A stretch of DNA of 64,000 nucleotides, taken from Pampus argenteus (Eukaryota; Chordata; Actinopteri; Scombriformes; Stromateidae). A program made the position numbers and the translations under genes. Positions within the stretch are counted from its first letter, which is position 1; each line of letters opens with the position of its first letter. The notes under the pieces are model-generated. The model saw only the letters and a program-made list of their open reading frames with translations. It was not told the origin of the DNA and searched no databases. The stretch is from positions 17,978,501 to 18,042,500 of the forward strand of contig CM072863.1 of assembly GCA_036937835.1 (NCBI GenBank), read 5' to 3'. This document shows, one piece after another, positions 57,907-64,000 of this stretch.

Positions 57907-58250
57907 TCTGGTTTCAAGTGCATTATACGATACCTTCTCACTTTCTAACCTGGTGCACATGGAGATTGCCTTGTAATGAAGACAAGTTCACCAAGTGTGC
58001 TGGGGTGGTGGAGGCGGCTGAGGGAGAGAGGAGAGTAAAACGTGATTTTTGAAAGCTTCACAATTAAAGTGCATCTCTTTGAAATCCCAGGCCAGGCTTG
58101 GCTACTTCATTCAAGCTTTCCGCTCGCTATCAGCCTATTATCTGATCTGGAGGGGAAGTGAAGTTTACACTGCTGATAACTGCTCTGAATGATGCTGCCT
58201 ACGCACAACTGAGGGTGGGTGACTCTGGTGACCTCAGTGACCATTGAGAA

Positions 58251-58276
58251 CACACACATACACACACACACACACA
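58251..58276. repeat. CA microsatellite with one interruption
   Basis: CACACACATA followed by eight CA units. Confidence 0.9.
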
Positions 58277-59919
58277 TCTGTAGTGACTGCTCCATTGAAT
58301 AACATGGAGAAAAGGTCAGTTCACGTGGCACACGGTTTAAGGTGTAAGAGTTGCTCTTTAATGCATCTTTGTTTCCACATGTTGCCACTGAGTTGGAGTC
58401 AAATGTCCATTCGTCATTCAGAAACTTGAAATAACTATTTCTGGTTTGAAATGGTGTCTGTAACAACTATACAGTGCCTACAACAGCGCATTAAAAAGTA
58501 TACGGCCCACTAAAAGTTATAGTCACTGCACATCTAAACACAGCCTATATTCTCTCTGCCAAATGTTTTTACTTACCTGTGACCCCTGCACTGTAAAAAA
58601 TGTTTTATGTGAAGGTCTGGGAAAAGGGACTAATTGTGAGAGAAAGGTTGTATTTAAAGAGGTTTTTGACCCACAGCTGCCCAGGCTGATGTTTGAGGTT
58701 CTACTCTGGGGAAGAATTTGGCAATAACAAGGAACCTAAGAAGAAAAACAGCTCCTGAGCAAAGGTAAGCAGATTTAGGAGTCCATAAAGGTGATTACGA
58801 AGAACCTGTACTGTATGTCATTCATTATAACCAGTTCTATTATACTAGAAAATAAGTGCTACATAGGGCAAAATGCTGGGTGGTCTATGGGTGTTTAGAA
58901 GATGATGTTGGTATTGTGAAAAGTTTAGATCAGTCACCTGTCCAGTAACATTAGCCAAGGACTGCAAAATGTCATGCTGGAAGATTTTAAGTCCAAAAAT
59001 GTCAACATTTTTGTTTTGTTAAAACTAAGAAGATCTGACTTAAAAACATAACAAGCTCATACCCAGACAGGTGTTAGAAAAGGTGAGCTTGCTATAATCA
59101 TCTTTAAAAACAAAATCTTAAATTTTCAAGGATTAGAAATAACCAATGACAGGAAAGCCTCCGGGATTGGACAGCTTCCACCCACACTGCTATAAGTGTT
59201 TCTAGCTAAATTAAAGGCTTGTGCCAGGTTCTAGCTCAGTTGTAAGTTACCAGCTGCTGTTCTAAGTTATTTAGCAAAAAAAGTTATTCAGCTGAAAACT
59301 TAAAATCAGCAATCAGCTGAACTATGTTGAAGATATAATTTAATGCAAACAATAATTTATTGATTGACTGCATTTTCACAGTACTTTTGTGAAATTATAT
59401 TCACAAGACATACAATGTATACTGGCCTACATTGTTGTCATTTCATGGCTCTTAAAACAGATTATCAAGAAATGGGTATTGTAAAAGTTGGGCTAATTTA
59501 ATGAGGAGTATGGTTTTATGCTTTGGCTAACAGGAAATGGCAAGAAACAACCAGGTGTAATTAATGATGATTCATTAATGGCTGCATTCCATTTAGGTTT
59601 GTTCCTATCATGAATTCATTTTTTGAACATAAATACATAATCCTACATATTGTTTAAGGACTTTTACCTTGACATGTAAGTGGGTCATCCTTCAATTGAA
59701 CCTCTAAATGGTCTCTGGTGGACAAACTATGTAATTGCGACACATTTTCCTAAACTGACTTCATATAAACTCATATAAACATTATTTGTCTTTGCTGTCC
59801 TGTTCACATGATTTACCTACGTAGCTATATTGAATATGCCTGTTTGTTTGATCTATTAGAAAAAGTCATCAGAATAAGTAGTGTATTCTGTCTGTTGCTC
59901 TGTGTGTATGTGCAGGGAA

Positions 59920-59941
59920 GGGGGGGGGGGGGGGGGGGGGG
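59920..59941. repeat. G22 homopolymer
   Basis: Twenty-two consecutive G, about 1 kb upstream of the ADAMTS9 start codon. G-quadruplex potential on the plus strand. Confidence 0.9.
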
Positions 59942-60544
59942 TGTCGCATGGATGAGGCAGGAGGCAGGCCAGATAGGCAACTCTTTGATCCTCCACATAA
60001 CAAAGGCATCTAAAAAGGCATCCACACAGGCTGTAACATTGTTCTGACGAGGAGACTATAGCTCATAAAACCATTACCATTATCCCTACACAATACCTTT
60101 TCCAGCACCTACTTAAGACCTCAAATCACTACTGTATATGGCTATGTTACTTGCCAGTTTGCATTTTGTCACTCTGTGATCCTATAAACCTCTAAGTATA
60201 CAGCCATGCACAGATTATCTTGGCAGTGGCCCCGGGGCAGGCATTTCCTATATGGGCCCCACCTCACTGTCATGGTCGCCGTTCTGCTCTGCACATTGCA
60301 ATTTCCCACCCTTTTAAAAAGACGCAGATTTATCCGTTTATCTATTGAAAAGTAGGCCAGTATGCCATGTTTGTGTGGATTTCCATTTTGTGGCACATGT
60401 ATTCAGTCTTCCTATTACTCCTCCACTTGTACTTTTGGGCCCTTTATGGTCTTGGGGACCCTTTGCGTTGGGCTGTTAGTCTAAAATACTTGTGAACGAC
60501 GTCTTCTCTGATAATAACACCATACAAAGTAGAGTGAGTAAGTG

Positions 60545-60908
60545 ACCACCCTTATCACTACTATATGGAACGGAAGTGCCTTCACTGTAGCACCAGTGTA
60601 CCTTGCTTTTCTGATCCCGCCCCTAGCTGGGGAGAGAGCTGGTGCACAGGCTTGCAGCGGAGCCCATCGCAGCGTCTCTGAGCAGAGCAGCCCACCCCTC
60701 TCTGCAGTATGCATGTTCGCCAGGGAATCCGCGAAGCGCTCACGTCCCAGCAGTGTACTTTACCGACCAGAGACCATCTACTGAAGAGTCGAGGATAATA
60801 AAATTGGATGTGGCAGGCGGACCGTAGGCGGAAAGCCCGGAGTGACCGGAGGAATACAGTATTACTACAGGAATACAGGCTGCCGCTCTCCTCTGAACGT
60901 GGACAATC
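60545..60908 (+). promoter_or_regulatory. adamts9: ADAMTS9 promoter and 5' UTR region
   Basis: Composition changes here from AT-rich to GC-richer with scattered CpG. A GC box, CCCGCCCC, lies at 60616-60623 and CpG-bearing runs at 60715-60745 and 60825-60850. No convincing TATA box. Upstream ATGs at 60709 and 60713 would be in the 5' UTR if transcription starts before them. The exact start site cannot be read from sequence. Confidence 0.55.
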
Positions 60909-61005
60909 ATGCATGTGCTCTTCTGGGGCTTGGGGTTCCTACTATTCCCTGATTTCTTGAATGTAGTCGCATCTACGGGGAGATTGCTTTTGAATTCAAG
61001 CACAG
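60909..61005 (+). CDS. adamts9: ADAMTS9 exon 1, signal peptide
   Basis: ATG at 60909 has A at -3. The frame encodes MHVLFWGLGFLLFPDFLNVV then ASTGRLLLNSST: a hydrophobic signal peptide with likely cleavage around residues 21-23. Donor ACAG|GTAAAG, phase 1. It joins exactly to the propeptide exon at 61271, which is the main support for this start. ADAMTS9 is a secreted, cell-surface-associated zinc metalloprotease that cleaves versican and aggrecan and is also needed for ciliogenesis. ADAMTS20, its closest relative, is the alternative; synteny with MAGI1 favours ADAMTS9. Confidence 0.85.
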
Positions 61006-61270
61006 GTAAAGACATCGGCCCGCTTTCCCCCCCTCTCTTTTTTGGAGTTATTTTTCTAACACAGAATGAATGGGTTTTGAATTCAGACAAGCACATGACC
61101 TGCAGCGCTTTCTAGTTAACTTCACTGATTGTCATTTTTTTCAAGAAACTGCACACTGTTATCCAAACCATGATCTATAGATTTAACGCATCTAGGGTTG
61201 TTGATTTGTATTGATGCTGCTGGACTACTGCTTAAACCTTAATTGGCTTTCTTCTGCCTTTATTCCGCAG
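61006..61270 (+). other. adamts9: ADAMTS9 intron 1
   Basis: Short intron of 265 bases, GTAAAG to TATTCCGCAG. No other content seen. Confidence 0.85.
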
Positions 61271-61680
61271 GAAAAGAGGAGATCGGCGCGTATGAGATTG
61301 TAACACCGGTGCGAGTGAATGAAGCCGGTGACAAGTTTCCAACCAGTGTGCACTTCAAGAGGAAAAGACGAAGTTTGGATGAGAGCACGGACAATAGTAC
61401 GGATCACTGGGCCTCGCCAAATATCCACTACAGGATCTCTGCTTTCGGACAGAACTATCACCTCAACCTCACGCTGGAATCGGGATTTATCGCACCTCTC
61501 TACACTGTGACAGTACTCGGAGTACCCAGAGGAGATAACATAACGGGTTTTGCGACAGATGGGGTGGTGGACGACGAGGAGGAGGAGGAGGAGGACACCG
61601 AGTTAAGGCACTGCTTCTATAAAGGACATGTAAATGCACAAGCAGAACACGCCGCAGTCATCAGTTTGTGCTCCGGACTG
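61271..61680 (+). CDS. adamts9: ADAMTS9 exon 2, N-terminal propeptide
   Basis: Reads GKEEIGAYEIVTPVRVNEAG, then FPTSVHFKRKRRSLDEST, HYRISAFGQNYHLNLTLESG, FIAPLYTVTVLG and LRHCFYKGHVNAQAEHAAVI. Human ADAMTS9 has YEIVSPIRVN, FPTNVHFKRTRRS, HYRLSAFGQ, FNLT.. GFIAPLFTVTLLG and LKHCFYKGYVN at the same places, as remembered. KRKRR at residues 62-66 is a furin-type site in the position of the first human propeptide site. N-glycosylation sequons: NST (74), NLT (98), NIT (122). An acidic run of six Glu follows at 135-140. Acceptor TTCCGCAG, donor CTG|GTGAGT. Confidence 0.94.
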
Positions 61681-63240
61681 GTGAGTTTTTACGCACGGAG
61701 ACTCAACGTGCATGTGATGACTTTACGACAGTGTGTTTTACTTTTTTCCACCATGTTTTTTAGGCACTATTATTATTACTCACACAACTGCATCACCATT
61801 GCCCGAGAAAAAATTAATAATAATTGCGCAGACGTCCAATCTTTACGCGCTATCAAACCGAGTCATACAGTCTATTACGGTCTGTTTTAAACATATATTT
61901 ATTTTAAGTCAAAAACATATCTTTTTTGGCTGTATAAAATCAAATAATTGCAATTGGAAGTAATCAATAACCTATAGTTTTGTTTTGTTAAAAGAAAAAT
62001 AAGAGTTGAGCCTTGTTGAAATGTTTGCTTCTGTTGTGTGCTGCTTACAGAGCTTAAAAGGACCATCAAATTTGCCAAAAGACTGTCCTGATTTGTAGTG
62101 TCCACCGCCTAGAGTCAGGTTTAATGAACACCCTGCTCTGTATGTTACTCCTATGCCTCTCTCTGCTCTGCCGGTAATCGGTGACGTGTTTACGCACGCT
62201 CGTACAGCGGAGTAAGTGCTACTGACGTCATCCCGGGCTTGCTGAAGCATGACTTTTGGAGCGGAGCAAAAGTACACTCTGAGTTTGTATATAGAAAACC
62301 ACAGTGAGGTGAAAAATAGGAGTAAGTTTTCGATTTCTTTCCAAATGGCAAATCAAATAGAATGATCTGCTCCATAAAGAGCTGTAGGTAGTTAGATGAA
62401 GGTGTAGGTAGATGAAGTCGTACTGTTTATTCAAGATGACATATTCTGGATGTATTTCCGTACATCCTAGAACTATGTGGCACTTGTGTCTTGCAGGGAT
62501 ATTCAGATCCTAACACAGTGAGAGGAATAGTATCTACCCTCACGGGAACACAAGCAGGGAACTTCCTCCTTGTGCAGCCTTGCTGAAGAACAGTCCGCCC
62601 TGGTGCACGTGCAGGAAAATGGAATGTTTTTATAATGATAATTATCAGGGATTATACATATGAATTGTGCCAAACATAATTGTGTTAAACGTATTTCAGC
62701 TTGCAGACCTGGCATGATTCTCCAGCCAATGAGCAACAAGTGAAACGTTCTTGCATTGGCATGTACCTTATCTTATACACACAATGGACTTCTAAGTTGT
62801 CGAGTTGCACTAAACGTGCCTCGTGAAGTACATGTAACAGGGCTTTTTGGCATAACTGCCATGAAAGCACCAACATGCAGTCTCACTGTTGCCCTGATGA
62901 ATATCAATGTTCTTTTCCTCCTGTTTAGGGACCACTCTTACGTGCATGCAAATTTGCTTTTTTCACCTTTTTTTTTTTTTTATAAAATCCCTCAGGTCTT
63001 GGCATTGCTTATTTTCGCTAATGGATGGTAAATGAGCCACATTCCACTGTTGTTTTCTATAAATATTGTTAAAGTAAATATACATTCCATTAGACTGGCC
63101 TAGCACCTCACTGATTAGCAAGAAGATCATTAAAGTTTATAATATTCTCTTTGGTCTTGTGGTTTGAGATTTGACACGTTATCTCTATGACTAACTATGA
63201 GATTAACAATGCCAGCTATGTGTTTTTTTTCTACCTCCAG
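61681..63240 (+). other. adamts9: ADAMTS9 intron 2
   Basis: Intron of 1.56 kb, GTGAGT to TTTTCTACCTCCAG. AT-rich with T-runs near 62,965. No gene or mobile element recognised; minus-strand short frames at 61,900-62,740 have no familiar content. Confidence 0.85.
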
Positions 63241-63403
63241 CTTGGGACTTTCAGGTCTCCAGAAGGGGAGTATTTTGTGGAGCCCCTTCACAGCTATCAA
63301 GGAGAACACTATGAAGAGGAACACACAAAACCTCATATTGTATACAGAAAGAGGGACCCAAAGAAACAGACATCCGGGGACAACTCATCTTGTGACACTT
63401 CAG
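63241..63403 (+). CDS. adamts9: ADAMTS9 exon 3, propeptide continued
   Basis: Reads LGTFRSPEGEYFVEPLHSYQ, then EEEHTKPHIVYRKRDPKK and SSCDTS. It corresponds to human LGTFRSHDGDYFIEPLQS, KPHIIYRR and CDTS. The Cys in SCDTS is one of the conserved propeptide cysteines. Donor TCAG|GTATGG leaves phase 1, fitting a following Glu codon as in the human sequence. Residue 223 is the last complete codon; the rest of the propeptide and the HExxH catalytic domain are beyond the window. Confidence 0.93.
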
Positions 63404-64000
63404 GTATGGTGTATGACACGATTGATGGGTTTGTATGCACGCATTTTACACAGACAAGCTCCACACAGATATACACACACACACACACATAGAATGTACA
63501 CTGATGCAACCTTAATGCCTCTATACGTATGCTTGCAAACATGTACACAGGCATGCACAGCTACTGTACATGTACAAAGACCTCACCACTAAAGCCAATC
63601 AGCAGCCTCAAAACACTGCTGCTTCTAAGCCTGGACCTCACAGAAACTATGTGTATGTATGTGCTTCAGGCAGTAGATGTGCTTGTGAGTAAGACATTAG
63701 CCTTTTTTGTCTATATATGTTATATATATATATGACCTTTAAATTAGTTCCCACATACATGACCAGGCGTTTAGCATCATTGCATTACTCCTAAAGTCCC
63801 CACTGCCAGGTGTAACAGGAACTTATTATGTAATAGTAACTGAGCTTGTTGAGCAGTGATTGCAGTGTCGGATGTAAACCATCTGGGTCAAACAAGTAAA
63901 GCTGGTAAGTGTGGCTGGATATTATGTAGATTTTGAAAGAAAAAGAAATGCTACAAATAGAAGTGTTGTGGCTGAATTAAACAGAAAGTACGGTGCGAAA
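63404..64000 (+). other. adamts9: ADAMTS9 intron 3 (incomplete)
   Basis: Intron sequence running past the window end, with a CA array (63473-63489) and TA-rich DNA (63,718-63,733). No exon seen. Confidence 0.8.

Larger units (their letters stand above)
56260..60540. other. Gene-poor interval before ADAMTS9
   Basis: Contains CA arrays (57886-57906, 58251-58276), a G22 tract (59920-59941) and a possible truncated Tc1-like end near 58,471 (TACAGTGCCTACAACAG, AAGTATACGGCCCAC). No gene recognised. Confidence 0.6.

Noticed and set aside
58471..58535. Tc1-like terminal repeat (TACAGTGCCTACAACAG and AAGTATACGGCCC)
   Set aside because: Resembles a fish transposon end but only one degenerate end is present; kept as a remark in the interval entry rather than as an element.

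Overview
This window is vertebrate nuclear DNA, most probably from a teleost fish. It has split genes with GT-AG introns, many CA/GT microsatellites, compact introns, and proteins that match vertebrate families closely. I see no bacterial or viral gene organisation. All identifications come from reading translations and from remembered family sequences; no search was run.

Positions 1 to about 29,165 hold the 3' part of a MAGI1 gene (membrane-associated guanylate kinase with inverted domain order) on the + strand. Thirteen exons join in a continuous frame, worth 987 codons in the long form. They encode the end of PDZ2, a Ser/Pro-rich linker, PDZ3, a Gly/Ser linker, PDZ4, a short linker, PDZ5 and a C-terminal tail. 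The start of the gene (PDZ0, guanylate kinase, WW domains, PDZ1) lies upstream of the window. The gene has two clear alternative ends: a short one, by reading through a donor to a stop at 24,385 with AATAAA at 25,840, and a long one, using a large His/Arg/Ser-rich last exon at 27,082-28,286 with AATAAA at 29,142. A further conserved-looking cassette lies between them (26,002-26,081), perhaps followed by a second one. A candidate internal promoter with its own first coding exon lies near 7,370-7,514.

Positions about 29,170-60,540 form a gene-poor interval of about 31 kb. It contains microsatellites, poly-C and poly-G tracts of 22 bases, remnants of non-autonomous transposable elements, a degenerate rod-opsin-like pseudogene fragment on the minus strand near 33,000-33,240, and one isolated sequence at 56,055 that looks like the last exon of an unassigned transcript.

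Positions about 60,540-64,000 hold the promoter region and first three coding exons of an ADAMTS9-like gene on the + strand: signal peptide and N-terminal propeptide only. The catalytic and thrombospondin modules must lie beyond the window. As I remember it, MAGI1 followed by ADAMTS9 in the same orientation is also the human 3p14 arrangement, which supports both names.

The two genes do not form an operon or a shared pathway: MAGI1 is a junctional scaffold, ADAMTS9 a secreted proteoglycan-cleaving metalloprotease. I did not find a clearly new biological system. The best leads are isoform architecture in MAGI1, the opsin relic, the perfect intronic palindrome and the orphan terminal exon.
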